NCBI RefSeq assembly: GCF_022163125.1
Contig: NZ_CP091881.1
Span: 5,270,001-5,334,000, forward strand
Origin: Paenibacillus sp. HWE-109
GTDB lineage: Bacteria > Bacillota > Bacilli > Paenibacillales > NBRC-103111
DNA: 64,000 nt
Direction of reading: 5' to 3'
Translations under genes and position numbers: made by a program
Shown: in pieces, positions 43,597 to 51,996 of the stretch
Layout of the letters: each line of letters begins with the position of its first letter
How positions within the stretch are numbered: the first letter of the stretch is position 1
The notes under the pieces: model-generated
Databases searched by the model: none
Told to the model about the DNA's origin: nothing
Seen by the model: the letters and a program-made list of their open reading frames with translations, nothing else

Positions 43597-45441
43597 CTAG
43601 GTGATAGGAAGCGTCACACTGACAACTGTTCCTTCTCCCACTTTACTCTTCACGACGAATTGGCCATGATGATCTTCGATAATTTTGGATGATGTCATGA
43701 TGCCAAGCCCGGTCCCTTTTTCTTTGGTAGTGTAGAATGGCTCTCCAAGTCTGGCAAGTACTTCTTCCGTTATCCCTATTCCTCTGTCTTTGAGTATGAC
43801 TCGTATGGCTTTCTCATCCGCCAAAAACAGGTGAATATCAATTTGTCCCCCATCAGGCATCGCTTCCATGGCATTTTTGATCAAATTAATAAATGATTGC
43901 TTCAACTGATTCTCTTCACAATGAATAAGCGGCAGCTGATGTTCCATGACAACGTCGAATTGAATATTGCTCATGATCGCCTGCGTTTCGAGCAAGGTTA
44001 TGACGCTTTGAATAATGCTTTCAAGGCTCTTATGCTGGTAACGCACCAATTGCGGCTTAGCCAAGACCAGCATTTCAGTAATAATCAATTCAATACGATT
44101 TAATTCAGCCATCATAATCTCATAATATTCTTTTTTGTTTGCAGCGCCTTGCTGCAGAAATTGCGTGAAACCCTTGAGCGAGGTCAACGGATTTCGAATT
44201 TCATGCGCAACGCCTGCGGCAATTTGTCCCACAACTGAGAGCTTCTCGGATCTGCGAAGCATTTCTTCCGTATGCTGCCGCTCCGCTATGTTTTTGAAGG
44301 TCAGAACAACACCGATGATTTGATTGTCATCATAAATAGGTGAAGTCATATATTCAACTGGGAATGAATCGCCATTTTTTTTGTAGAAAATCTCATTCGC
44401 ATCACAATCATAGACGCCTTCACGAATCGTGCGATATAAGGCTTCTCCCCCACTTGATTGCGTCAAAATATGATAAGGATTCTTCCCCAACATATCCTCA
44501 TAGGTGTACCCCGTCAACCTTTCGGCAGCCTGGTTCCAGAAAATAGTTCCTAAATGCTCGTCAATCCCGAAGATCCCATCGGAGACAGCATTTAGAATGA
44601 GTTGATTTTTGTTATGCAACTCGTCAATCATGGCTTCATTCTGATTGCGTTTGGTTACATCCTTGGCAATGAGATAGATGCCACTCACATGTTCCTGATC
44701 CATTCTAGGTACAAAGTTAATTTCAATCATCATCGTGTGACCATGTTTATGAAGAATCTGCGCTTCTGAACTGCCAGTGACACCTAGCTTCGCTTGCTCA
44801 AACAGTTCCTTGAGCTGTGGCAAATACGCAGGAACAATCAAAAAATGGATGGATTTTCCCTTGAGTTCCCGTTCTGAATACCCAGAGATCGCTTCCACAG
44901 CAGGATTGGCCTCAACGAGATTTCCCAGCTCATCCAGCATAAAGATCATATCAGGATTATATGTAACGAGGGATTCATAGCAGCATTTGCTCATCTCTAG
45001 CTTGCGTTCGTAACGTTTCCGTTCAGAAATATCTTGAATTTGGATCATTAGACAAATCGGAGTAGCTTCATCATCGTGAACCAAGGAAACCGATAGACTG
45101 CCCCATATGACTGAACCGTCCTGATGAATAAAACGTTTTTCCACTTGAAATGATTGGCGCTCTTGAAGAAAGATTTGCTCCCAGTACTGAGCATCGACTT
45201 CCACATCATCCATATCGAATAATGTCTGTACATTTACTCCGATCAACGCTTCCTTCGCATACCCGAATAACTGGCATAACGATGAATTTACCATGTGCAG
45301 CTTGCCATCCAAATTGACAATGGACATTGCCATTTCCGCACAATCAAATGAATGATGAAATAGCTCATGGCTTGAGAGTAGCTTAGATTCCGAAGTTCTT
45401 GGCTTACCCGATCCTGAATGGTTCCCCTTGAAATTAGCCAT
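43597..45441 (-). CDS. Cytoplasmic sensor histidine kinase with three PAS domains (sporulation-kinase type)
   Basis: 614 residues without membrane segments. Three PAS domains at about 28-145, 151-265 and 280-390, each closing with a DISERK/DVTKRN/NIAERQ-type linker. Phospho-acceptor H413 in AAGVAHEIRNPLTSLKGF, the form seen in KinA-KinE kinases feeding Spo0F. ATPase motifs: NLIKNAMEAM, DRGIGI, GLGIMTSSKII. No cognate regulator is adjacent, consistent with a phosphorelay orphan kinase. The downstream GGDEF/EAL gene also has a PAS domain. Confidence 0.93.
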   Translation of the reverse strand: MANFKGNHSGSGKPRTSESKLLSSHELFHHSFDCAEMAMSIVNLDGKLHMVNSSLCQLFGYAKEALIGVNVQTLFDMDDVEVDAQYWEQIFLQERQSFQVEKRFIHQDGSVIWGSLSVSLVHDDEATPICLMIQIQDISERKRYERKLEMSKCCYESLVTYNPDMIFMLDELGNLVEANPAVEAISGYSERELKGKSIHFLIVPAYLPQLKELFEQAKLGVTGSSEAQILHKHGHTMMIEINFVPRMDQEHVSGIYLIAKDVTKRNQNEAMIDELHNKNQLILNAVSDGIFGIDEHLGTIFWNQAAERLTGYTYEDMLGKNPYHILTQSSGGEALYRTIREGVYDCDANEIFYKKNGDSFPVEYMTSPIYDDNQIIGVVLTFKNIAERQHTEEMLRRSEKLSVVGQIAAGVAHEIRNPLTSLKGFTQFLQQGAANKKEYYEIMMAELNRIELIITEMLVLAKPQLVRYQHKSLESIIQSVITLLETQAIMSNIQFDVVMEHQLPLIHCEENQLKQSFINLIKNAMEAMPDGGQIDIHLFLADEKAIRVILKDRGIGITEEVLARLGEPFYTTKEKGTGLGIMTSSKIIEDHHGQFVVKSKVGEGTVVSVTLPIT

Positions 45442-45534
45442 GCGCTACATCCTTTCAATTAAGGAAGAATGAGTATCCGTCGCTCAGTACTTTCTACACG
45501 TTACGTGCTTTTTCCTGCTAAGAAGGCACAAATC

Positions 45535-45566
45535 GAAGAAAAAGAGTCGGATAGTCCCGACTCTTC
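45535..45566 (-). terminator. Terminator after the DUF423 gene
   Basis: Stem AGAGTCGG / CCGACTCT, short loop, TTTTTC following on the minus strand, immediately after the DUF423 stop. Confidence 0.88.
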
Positions 45567-45568
45567 TC

Positions 45569-45940
45569 TTATTGTTTGAACGCAGCAACAGCCAGTAAGA
45601 CCCAGCCTACCAGAAAGCTTAGGCCGCCAAGCGGGGTAATAGGACCGAAAATTTTGAGACCTGTTATGCTCAAGGCATACAGGCTGCCCGAGAACAGGAT
45701 AATACCGATAAAAATAGCCCAACCCGATGCATGGACCAAAGAGCTGCTGTTCACTAGCTTATCCGACAGTAAAGCAATCAGGATTAGCGCGATCGCATGA
45801 ATCATGTGATAATGAACACCGGTTTGGAATACGTCCAGCTTGTCTGGCGTCAGCTTTTGTTTCAACGAATGCGCGCCGAATGCACCTAGAGCAACTGAAA
45901 GAAAGGCATTCAGGCTGCCCAGCAATAAAAAAAGTTTCAT
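45569..45940 (-). CDS. DUF423 family membrane protein (YwdK/YgdD-like)
   Basis: 123 residues, four predicted helices, spanning the whole family: LGSLNAFLSVALGAFGAHSLK, FQTGVHYHMIHAIALIL, GIILFSGSLYALSITG and ITPLGGLSFLVGWVLLA. Function unknown. The ATG overlaps the stop of the preceding small gene by four bases, so the two are translationally coupled. Confidence 0.93.
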   Translation of the reverse strand: MKLFLLLGSLNAFLSVALGAFGAHSLKQKLTPDKLDVFQTGVHYHMIHAIALILIALLSDKLVNSSSLVHASGWAIFIGIILFSGSLYALSITGLKIFGPITPLGGLSFLVGWVLLAVAAFKQ

Positions 45941-46239
45941 TCGACTTCACCTATATCATGTTGACCTACGATCAATCGAACAGGTTCTATGTAGACTCGA
46001 GTTTCCGTTGGCTGTGTGATTAGATTGATCTCAATATCTACGACTTTACTGCGAACGGTTTTACCTTCTCTTTTATCATAGACGACATCGAATTGTTTAA
46101 GTCCTAGCTGGTAGATGACCACGGATGAGCCAATAGACAACGCATTGGATTCAAATACCCCATGTTCAAACAATACTTCGGACAAAATTTCTTCATTCAT
46201 GTCTACGATGGTCACATACTGGCAGAATTGGTAACGCAT
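45937..46239 (-). CDS. Small conserved-looking protein of unknown function
   Basis: 100 residues, soluble, beta-rich pattern (YQFCQYVTIVDMNEEILSEV, SVVIYQLGLKQFDVVYDKREG, RVYIEPVRLIVGQHD). I do not recognise the family. AAGGGGG lies eight bases or so before the ATG, and the gene overlaps the DUF423 gene by four bases, which strongly supports translation. Confidence 0.7.
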   Translation of the reverse strand: MRYQFCQYVTIVDMNEEILSEVLFEHGVFESNALSIGSSVVIYQLGLKQFDVVYDKREGKTVRSKVVDIEINLITQPTETRVYIEPVRLIVGQHDIGEVE

Positions 46240-46336
46240 TTGTAAATACCCCCTTAATTTAGTAATAAAACAATCATGTAATGTGTTCGCCGAAAAATGT
46301 CGAAACTCCTGCTAGTTTCAGGATTCCCCAGAATGT

Positions 46337-47257
46337 TCACATAAAACCTAACAAATAGATGACGACAGGGATGGTAAACATACTAAACAACGTGGAGGTA
46401 AACACAGCCTGTGAAGAAAATTCAGGTTCATTCTCATATTCAATGGCGAGAAGCACACTGCTCAGCGAGGTAGGCACCGCACAGGAGAGAATCAATGCCT
46501 TGGCCGTAAGACCTTCGATCCCTAGTATCCAAACCACAAGAAAACCAAGCAGCGGTCCGGCGGCAAGCCTCAGAATGTTGGAAACAAGCACATGCGAGAA
46601 GTGGAATTCCCATTTCATGCCGCCGAGTTGAACCCCTAAAGTTAGAAGCGCCGTCGCCATGAAGGCATTGGAAATGTAATTCAAAGGAATATCAATGGAT
46701 TGCGGGACAGGCAAATGAAAATAGCGCAGCAGAAGCGCAACGGGTATAGCATAAATCACGGGTAGGGACAGAATCGTACGCAGTGTCGCTTTCCAGGTTG
46801 ATTTATGTGCGTTTAAGGTGTAGATGCCATAGGTGTTGGGGATCAGCGTCTGCATAATCATAATGACGATCTGAATCGATAACGTATACGCATTCCCGCC
46901 GAAAACGGTTTGATTGAGCGGTAAGGCGTAGTTGGCGCTGTTGTAGAAAATCACACTATTGCGCATGGCAATGCGCATGCCGCGGTGCATCTTTTTCAGC
47001 CGAATGTAGACCTCAATCAACGCGAAAAGAAGACTGAAGAAAAGCACAAAAAACAACAGAATCTGCATCAGCACATGCAGGTTCATTTCGGACTCATATA
47101 GCTTCACAAACACTAATGCAGGCGAGAATACATAAAAGTTAAGCTTGGAGAGCGTCTTAATGTCAATTTGAAAGGCACGGTACATCGCCGCGCCAATGGC
47201 AATCATAATGCTGATGGGAACGATATTATTCACCAAGATATAGAAGAAATAATTCAT
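46337..47257 (-). CDS. AEC-family transporter (auxin efflux carrier-like)
   Basis: 306 residues, ten predicted transmembrane helices in the 5+5 arrangement of the family. Markers: NFYVFSPALVFVKLYES (with the family's helix-break proline), NSVIFYNSANYALPLNQTVFGG, FMATALLTLGVQLGG and SCAVPTSLSSVLLAIEYE. Exports or imports small carboxylates such as malate; the substrate is not predictable. Ten bases after the stop region of nothing in particular downstream, and 9 bp after the DUF1904 gene, so an ohrR-DUF1904-AEC transcript is plausible. Confidence 0.9.
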   Translation of the reverse strand: MNYFFYILVNNIVPISIMIAIGAAMYRAFQIDIKTLSKLNFYVFSPALVFVKLYESEMNLHVLMQILLFFVLFFSLLFALIEVYIRLKKMHRGMRIAMRNSVIFYNSANYALPLNQTVFGGNAYTLSIQIVIMIMQTLIPNTYGIYTLNAHKSTWKATLRTILSLPVIYAIPVALLLRYFHLPVPQSIDIPLNYISNAFMATALLTLGVQLGGMKWEFHFSHVLVSNILRLAAGPLLGFLVVWILGIEGLTAKALILSCAVPTSLSSVLLAIEYENEPEFSSQAVFTSTLFSMFTIPVVIYLLGFM

Positions 47258-47266
47258 TGCAGGTCC

Positions 47267-47596
47267 TCACTTAAATGAAATGCCATTGTTGAAATAAGCA
47301 TCTTGGCTATAGGTTATGAAAGCTACCTCAACTTCTGGAATACCCAATCCATGCACATGGCTCGTTAACGCAACAGCAACCTGCTCGCGAACTTGCTCGC
47401 CTCTTTCAAACCAAGCCACCTCGATGAAGGGATATGTTGGCACGATTTGACCGTCAAAGATGGCTGGGTGCTGGACGCACTCCAATGTAAAATCCTCTCG
47501 GCTGCATGCGCAAATCAAGGCTAATTGATCGACTAGGCTTACACTTATCTGGCATACTTGTTCAACGGTCAAGCCTCTGATTATAAGTCTCGGCAT
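47267..47596 (-). CDS. DUF1904 family protein (tautomerase-like fold)
   Basis: 109 residues starting MPRLIIRGLTVEQVC; Pro2 after the initiator methionine is the position of the catalytic proline in 4-oxalocrotonate-tautomerase-like proteins, to which DUF1904 belongs by fold. Later segments: YPFIEVAWFERGEQVREQVA and GIPEVEVAFITYSQDAYFNNG. Activity unknown. Between ohrR (14 bp) and the AEC transporter (9 bp). Confidence 0.87.
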   Translation of the reverse strand: MPRLIIRGLTVEQVCQISVSLVDQLALICACSREDFTLECVQHPAIFDGQIVPTYPFIEVAWFERGEQVREQVAVALTSHVHGLGIPEVEVAFITYSQDAYFNNGISFK

Positions 47597-47610
47597 GGAG
47601 GAATCGCTCC

Positions 47611-48051
47611 TTATTTAAATGCGTTTACGCTGTTTATGATGTTCTTCAACTGTTCATTGAAATTGAAGATTTCTTCCGGTGACAGTCCGCTGGAAGAAAG
47701 CAGTGTTTGCGGGATGCATAGCGCCTTCTCATACAGCGCAAGACCCGCTTCCGTAATTTGAATATTCACGACCCGTTCGTCCTGGACCGATCTTTGTCTT
47801 TGCACCAACTGCTGCGCTTCCATCCGTTTAAGCATCGGCGTTAGCGTGCCAGAATCCAGATCCAGCTTCTCGCTCAGCTCTTTCACTGTACTTTCCTTTT
47901 GATCCCAAAGAACAAGCAGTACCAAGTACTGCGGATACGTAATCCCAAGATCCTCAAGAAACGGACGGTACATTCGAGTGATCGCTCTAGAGCTGGCATA
48001 TAAACTAAAGCACAGCTGATTTTCCAATTTTAAAAACTCACTGCTGCTCAT
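47611..48051 (-). CDS. ohrR: OhrR-type MarR-family organic-peroxide sensor repressor
   Basis: 146 residues. Winged helix-turn-helix MarR protein with the single reactive N-terminal cysteine of OhrR in ENQLCFSLYASSR, plus the tyrosines that hydrogen-bond it (YRPF, YPQYLVLLVLW). DNA-recognition helix in LDLDSGTLTPMLKRMEA and wing RSVQDERVVNI. Organic hydroperoxides oxidise the cysteine and release the operator. The usual partner gene ohr is not next to it; DUF1904 and AEC follow instead. Two palindromes between promoter and start suggest autoregulation. The ATG is used; a GTG one codon upstream is equally possible. Confidence 0.9.
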   Translation of the reverse strand: MSSSEFLKLENQLCFSLYASSRAITRMYRPFLEDLGITYPQYLVLLVLWDQKESTVKELSEKLDLDSGTLTPMLKRMEAQQLVQRQRSVQDERVVNIQITEAGLALYEKALCIPQTLLSSSGLSPEEIFNFNEQLKNIINSVNAFK

Positions 48052-48077
48052 CACATTCGTTTCCTTTCACACTCATA

Positions 48078-48129
48078 TTGTGAACAATCGATTTGCTTCA
48101 AATGTATATAAAAAATCGCGTACTGTCAA
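48078..48129 (-). promoter_or_regulatory. ohrR promoter and candidate operators
   Basis: Minus strand: TTGACA (48124-48129), 16-bp spacer, TACATT (48102-48107). Downstream are two perfect palindromes, ATTTG-AAG-CAAAT (48092-48104) and ATTGT-TC-ACAAT (48078-48089), placed to block transcription when bound, presumably by OhrR. Confidence 0.6.
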
Positions 48130-48176
48130 TCTGAATAGTTAGTCGCGTTAAAAAGAATACCATTATTCCCAATTAA

Positions 48177-48402
48177 TTAGTAAAATAAATCGAATTGGCC
48201 TTTCATTAATACTTCCCAGTGAAAAGAGGAGCAGAACGACAAAGGTCGGCTTGAGCATGGGAACCGTGATATGCCAGACGCGCTGAAATATATTAGCCCC
48301 ATCAATCTTGGCAGCTTCATAATATTCTTCACTAATGCCTGTAATGGCCGCCAAATAAATGACCATGCTGTACCCGAGATTTTTCCATAAATAAAACCTC
48401 GT
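48177..48402 (-). pseudogene. Remnant of a carbohydrate ABC transporter permease (LplB/YteP type)
   Basis: A stretch of about 65 codons reads FYLWKNLGYSMVIYLAAITG, then EEYYEAAKIDGANIFQRVWH, ITVPMLKPTFVVLLLFSLGS: the EAA loop and flanking helices of an oligosaccharide permease. After SLGS the frame shifts; the +1 frame continues LMKGQFDLFY, the expected next family segment, and then stops. Both ends of the gene are missing. No partner genes remain. A decayed fragment, presumably left from a rearrangement near the accessory region. Confidence 0.85.
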
Positions 48403-48591
48403 CGTTTAATCATGGTTGAAGCGATCCCCCTCAAGCGATATGTCTTGAGAAGATCATAATCGGACTCACACTAAGCGCATAGTGAAGCCTCTTGCGATAA
48501 GTGAACGAATTTGTGGAATGACATATGAACAATCTGAACTTCCATGAACAAGTGTGAATATCCGTCTGGTTCTGGCGAGGAAAAATAGGAA

Positions 48592-48620
48592 TTGTATCCT
48601 TGGGGAATTCGTGCTAGTCT
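48592..48620 (+). promoter_or_regulatory. Promoter of the isoprenoid-synthase-like gene
   Basis: TTGTAT, 17-bp spacer, TAGTCT preceded by TGC (extended -10), 37 bp upstream of the start. The rest of the gap 48,403-48,591 holds no gene that I can see. Confidence 0.55.
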
Positions 48621-48657
48621 AGTTTCAAGAATATACCATTTGAGGGGGAATTGACCT

Positions 48658-49596
48658 ATGGACTGGTTGAACGCGCATAAGCAGGAGCTAGATGACGTAT
48701 TTGCAGAAGCAAATCAAATCGTAAGCACGTTTCCAGCACCTCTCAACCTACTGGGACTGGCCTATTTGGCTAAATTCGATGCCAGCAAAGAAGGCACAAC
48801 CAAGAATTATATCTGCTACTTGCTCCCCTATTGGATGAAAGACGCCTGTAACTTGCCTGCGACTGAGATCCAGAAGCTCTCTCTCGCTAATGTGTTTATC
48901 ATGCTTTATTATTTCATTCAGGATGATATCATGGATTCTGCCAAGGGAGAGCACAAGGACAAGCTGCCGCTTGCCAATTTATTTCATACTCAGTTCTCAG
49001 CAATCTATCGAGACATGTTCCCATCCAGCTCTCCGTTCTGGCGATATTATGAAACCTACATACTGGAGTGGTCGGAAGCTGTCTCCAATGAGCAGACATC
49101 CGATTACTTCCATACCGATCGGAATAAGATCGCCAAGAAAGCTAGCCCGGTCAAAAATGCCAGCACAGCGGCATTACTGCTCAGCCAACAAGCTGCTCTC
49201 ATTCCTGCTGTAACGGAAGCCGTGGAACAAGTATTGGTGACCCTGCAAATGTTGGATGATTGGGCTGATTGGGAGGAAGACATCGAAGAGGGCTCTTACA
49301 ATTGTTTGTTAGCTTCGATGCGAAAGCGTATGCAGCTTCCGGCGGATAGCATCATTACGGCTGAAACAGTTAAGGATCAACTATTTGTCCGAGATTTCTT
49401 AGAGACATATGGACAAATTGCCGCAGCCCATCATGAGGACTTATTCAATCTCCAATCCTCCCTACCCCAAATGATTAGTTTTCATAAGTCGTTAGTGACT
49501 AACATTCAAATTGTCGAACAAGAGATCAAAGAAAAGCGGAAAAAGTTAGCTTCAGGGGGATTCTACTATTTTTTGTCGGAAAGCAGAAATAATTGA
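48658..49596 (+). CDS. Class I isoprenoid-synthase-fold protein (possible peptide prenyltransferase or terpene cyclase)
   Basis: 312 residues, almost entirely helical. First aspartate-rich motif DDIMD at 89-93 (YYFIQDDIMDSAKG), second acidic motif LDDWADWEED at 199-208 in the position of the second metal-binding motif, and a helical basic C-terminus. Length and motif spacing match class I prenyl/terpene synthases, and also ComQ, which prenylates the tryptophan of the ComX pheromone. Overall sequence is not clearly ComQ. The following gene, 73 bp downstream, encodes an NHLP-type peptide ending in Trp, which makes peptide modification a reasonable hypothesis. Strong site GAGGGGGAATT before ATG. 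Could alternatively be an unrelated terpene cyclase. Confidence 0.72.
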   Translation: MDWLNAHKQELDDVFAEANQIVSTFPAPLNLLGLAYLAKFDASKEGTTKNYICYLLPYWMKDACNLPATEIQKLSLANVFIMLYYFIQDDIMDSAKGEHKDKLPLANLFHTQFSAIYRDMFPSSSPFWRYYETYILEWSEAVSNEQTSDYFHTDRNKIAKKASPVKNASTAALLLSQQAALIPAVTEAVEQVLVTLQMLDDWADWEEDIEEGSYNCLLASMRKRMQLPADSIITAETVKDQLFVRDFLETYGQIAAAHHEDLFNLQSSLPQMISFHKSLVTNIQIVEQEIKEKRKKLASGGFYYFLSESRNN

Positions 49597-49616
49597 TAGA
49601 TTATTCAGAATATTCA

Positions 49617-49625
49617 TGCTATAAT
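49617..49625 (+). promoter_or_regulatory. Extended -10 promoter of the NHLP-type peptide gene
   Basis: TGCTATAAT, a consensus extended -10, 44 bp before the peptide ATG and 20 bp after the previous stop. No good -35 is needed for this class. It implies that the peptide is also transcribed separately and at a high level. Confidence 0.65.
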
Positions 49626-49669
49626 AAATTTGCAGGTAAAAATACCCAATTGATTAGGAGTGGTTATCA

Positions 49670-49909
49670 ATGTCATCCAATGAAGTTCTGAAGGCGCAAA
49701 TTATTCAAAAAGCTTGGGAAGATGAAGCATTTAAGAACCAGCTTATCACGAACCCCAAAGCCGCTCTGAAACAAGCCTTTAACATTACACTCCCCGATGA
49801 TATCAAAATTAAAGCGGTCGAAGAAACTTCAACGGAATTTGTTCTCGTCATTCCTACGAATCCTGCTAAGGTATTAGTAGCTTCCAATGGTATTGAAAGT
49901 AACTGGTAA
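49670..49909 (+). CDS. NHLP-leader-family ribosomal peptide precursor, ends in Trp
   Basis: 79 residues. Residues 8-66 match the nitrile-hydratase-alpha-like leader family of RiPP precursors: QIIQKAWEDEAFKNQLITNP, AALKQAFNITLPDDIKIKAV and EFVLVIPTNPAK. The remaining tail is only 12 residues, VLVASNGIESNW, with no Cys, Ser/Thr-rich core or Gly-Gly cleavage site, so it would not make a typical proteusin or lanthipeptide. The single C-terminal tryptophan recalls ComX-type pheromones modified by an isoprenyl group. Good AGGAG nine bases before ATG, own promoter and strong terminator. No NHLP-type ABC exporter is found in the window. Confidence 0.85.
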   Translation: MSSNEVLKAQIIQKAWEDEAFKNQLITNPKAALKQAFNITLPDDIKIKAVEETSTEFVLVIPTNPAKVLVASNGIESNW

Positions 49910-49916
49910 AATAAAT

Positions 49917-49958
49917 AAAAAGAGGTGCTGCGCTTTGTTTAGCGCAGCACCTCTTTTT
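49917..49958. terminator. Bidirectional terminator after the peptide gene
   Basis: Perfect stem AGAGGTGCTGCGCT / AGCGCAGCACCTCT, six-base loop, A/T runs on both sides; the convergent kinase gene stops in it. Confidence 0.95.
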
Positions 49959-51852
49959 ATTTTGCGGAGATGGAGGGAAAACAGATGATGACCTCTGTCC
50001 CTATATACCTTTGACTTTGAAATTTAATTTGTCCCTGCATGGCCTCAATGATTCGAAATGTAATCATTAATCCAAGTCCTGTCCCCTTTGTTTTCGTTGA
50101 ATAATATGGCTCACCTAATTTAACCAATTGCGCAGGCTCAATCCCCTCTCCGTTATCCTTAATATGAATATAAACCTCTCCCTGCTTCTCATACGCCCAA
50201 ATATGTATTTGACCATCAACCTGAAAGGCTTCAATACTATTTTTAATAATATTTATCAATACTTGTTTTAATTTCGAAGCGTTTCCACGGATATGCAGAT
50301 CATTAGGAATACTTACGGTTATTCTTCCACCGTGTAAAGTGGCTAGTGGCACAATTATACCTTCAATCTCGCTAATCTCTTTGAAAACATTTAAATCGAC
50401 AAGTTCATCCAGTTGTGGCTTGGCAAATGTCAGGAAATCCGTAATGATAACGGAAGCTCTATCTAATTCTTCTATGGCGATTCCCATGTATTCTTTGTTT
50501 TTATCATCCGTTCTGGCTGCAACGAGCTGTAAGAATCCTCTGGTTACCTGAAGCGGATTCCTGACCTCATGGGCAACTGAAGCGGCTAAGGCACTGATGA
50601 TTTCCATTTTTTCAGAGAGCTGAAGCTGATGATTGTAAAACTCAAGTTCTTTGGAATAATTGATCATATGTTCTTGATTAATAGCAAAACGCCTGCCTAA
50701 TATGACGATAAGGGCAATAATAAACCCTACAACTCCCCACTTCCACAAAGAAAATTGATACTGTTGCGAACTCGCATAGAAATAAATTAAATCTAGCGTG
50801 CTCATCAAAGCCAACAAGGCAAACCCAACTGAAAAAATAACAGCTTCCTTGTTTCCTTTTAAGACAAGTTTAACCGATAAGCCAATAATTAAAATAAATT
50901 GGAAGACCATAACAAGTCCTAAAATCGTAACTGAGAAGAAAAAGTAGGTTTTGTTAAATGTGTAGCTGTTGATTAGATTTATAAACATAAACAGTATTAA
51001 AAAAATTGAGTATAAAACCTGAAACTTCCTAAACCCGCGAATTAGTCTATTTTTTCCATCATCAAATATTTTTTCAAAATAATAGGTAAGTGCTGGTAAA
51101 AAAATTGCGAGTGATATATCAAAAAGAGCAGAAGATACAGCACCATACCTTGTGAAGTTGGCATAGATGAACGGAGAATAGGTAATAAAAATAATGCCCA
51201 TCGCTAAATTAAGTACACTGATATTAATCCAGCTTGTAAGCTGAACTTTTTTGAGAAACAGAGAACCAATCAGCATAATAATTGCCATTAAAATAAAGGC
51301 ACTTCCCAGAATAATATCCTGCAAGTCTTGAAGGACAAAGGAACGTGTTAGAGCAACATAGTTATCCAACTTAATCTCAGAATGGATACCTAAGCGATAC
51401 ATCGATGTCTCCATCTTTAAATAAACGGTTTTTCCACCATCTTCACTGCTAATTGGAAATAAAGTTCTTTGTGCATCGTATGGAAAATTATACTTGCTTT
51501 CTCGTACTAAACGATCTCCTATATACACCCAGAGGTCTTGCGTATGAATCCCTTCAATATATATGCCATAGTCTTGAGGAATTGGGGATGGAAGTTTAAA
51601 TCGAATCCAAGTTGTATTGACGGCTTCCGGGCTATCAGGAGATGATTTTCCGTTTTTAACGTGAATCCATTCATCGGCGGGAGCCTTACTTACACCTTCC
51701 AGTCCTCCAGGTGGGTCACCCCACATAATACTCCACTCTGGAATCGTTAGCGCTTCCTGAGGCTGATCCGCATAAGCATGAGGAGCCGCGAATCCGATAC
51801 TGATTATTGCAATCAGCAACCATTTCCAAAGCATTTGATACAAGTGGTTCAT
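49957..51852 (-). CDS. 7TMR-DISM sensor histidine kinase
   Basis: 631 residues. Signal peptide (1-29), extracellular 7TMR-DISM domain (about 40-170, IPEWSIMWGDPPGGLEGV and VNTTWIRFKLPSP, a carbohydrate-binding-like jelly roll), seven transmembrane helices (about 180-390), short coiled coil, then a kinase core with H428 in AASVAHEVRNPLQVTRGF, N-box NIIKNSIEAF, DNGEGI and GLGLMITFRII. The kinase core is of the Spo0F-phosphorelay type. Its gene converges on the NHLP-type peptide gene; no response regulator is adjacent. It could sense the peptide, but the extracellular domain type usually suggests small or sugar-like ligands. Confidence 0.92.
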   Translation of the reverse strand: MNHLYQMLWKWLLIAIISIGFAAPHAYADQPQEALTIPEWSIMWGDPPGGLEGVSKAPADEWIHVKNGKSSPDSPEAVNTTWIRFKLPSPIPQDYGIYIEGIHTQDLWVYIGDRLVRESKYNFPYDAQRTLFPISSEDGGKTVYLKMETSMYRLGIHSEIKLDNYVALTRSFVLQDLQDIILGSAFILMAIIMLIGSLFLKKVQLTSWINISVLNLAMGIIFITYSPFIYANFTRYGAVSSALFDISLAIFLPALTYYFEKIFDDGKNRLIRGFRKFQVLYSIFLILFMFINLINSYTFNKTYFFFSVTILGLVMVFQFILIIGLSVKLVLKGNKEAVIFSVGFALLALMSTLDLIYFYASSQQYQFSLWKWGVVGFIIALIVILGRRFAINQEHMINYSKELEFYNHQLQLSEKMEIISALAASVAHEVRNPLQVTRGFLQLVAARTDDKNKEYMGIAIEELDRASVIITDFLTFAKPQLDELVDLNVFKEISEIEGIIVPLATLHGGRITVSIPNDLHIRGNASKLKQVLINIIKNSIEAFQVDGQIHIWAYEKQGEVYIHIKDNGEGIEPAQLVKLGEPYYSTKTKGTGLGLMITFRIIEAMQGQIKFQSQRYIGTEVIICFPSISAK

Positions 51853-51996
51853 TCAAACACCTTCCCCGATAACATCTTACAGTAATTTACATAAACATTA
51901 TTTCGACGGGGTTCGATGCTTTCCTGCTTATCTACCTGTAAACATTTAAAATCAAGCCTAAATATCAATAATAAATTTGTGAGATGATTGGAATGA

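Noticed and set aside
49670..49909. Lanthipeptide or proteusin precursor in the usual sense
   Set aside because: The tail has no cysteines and no Gly-Gly cleavage site, and no LanM, radical SAM or NHLP exporter gene is in the window.
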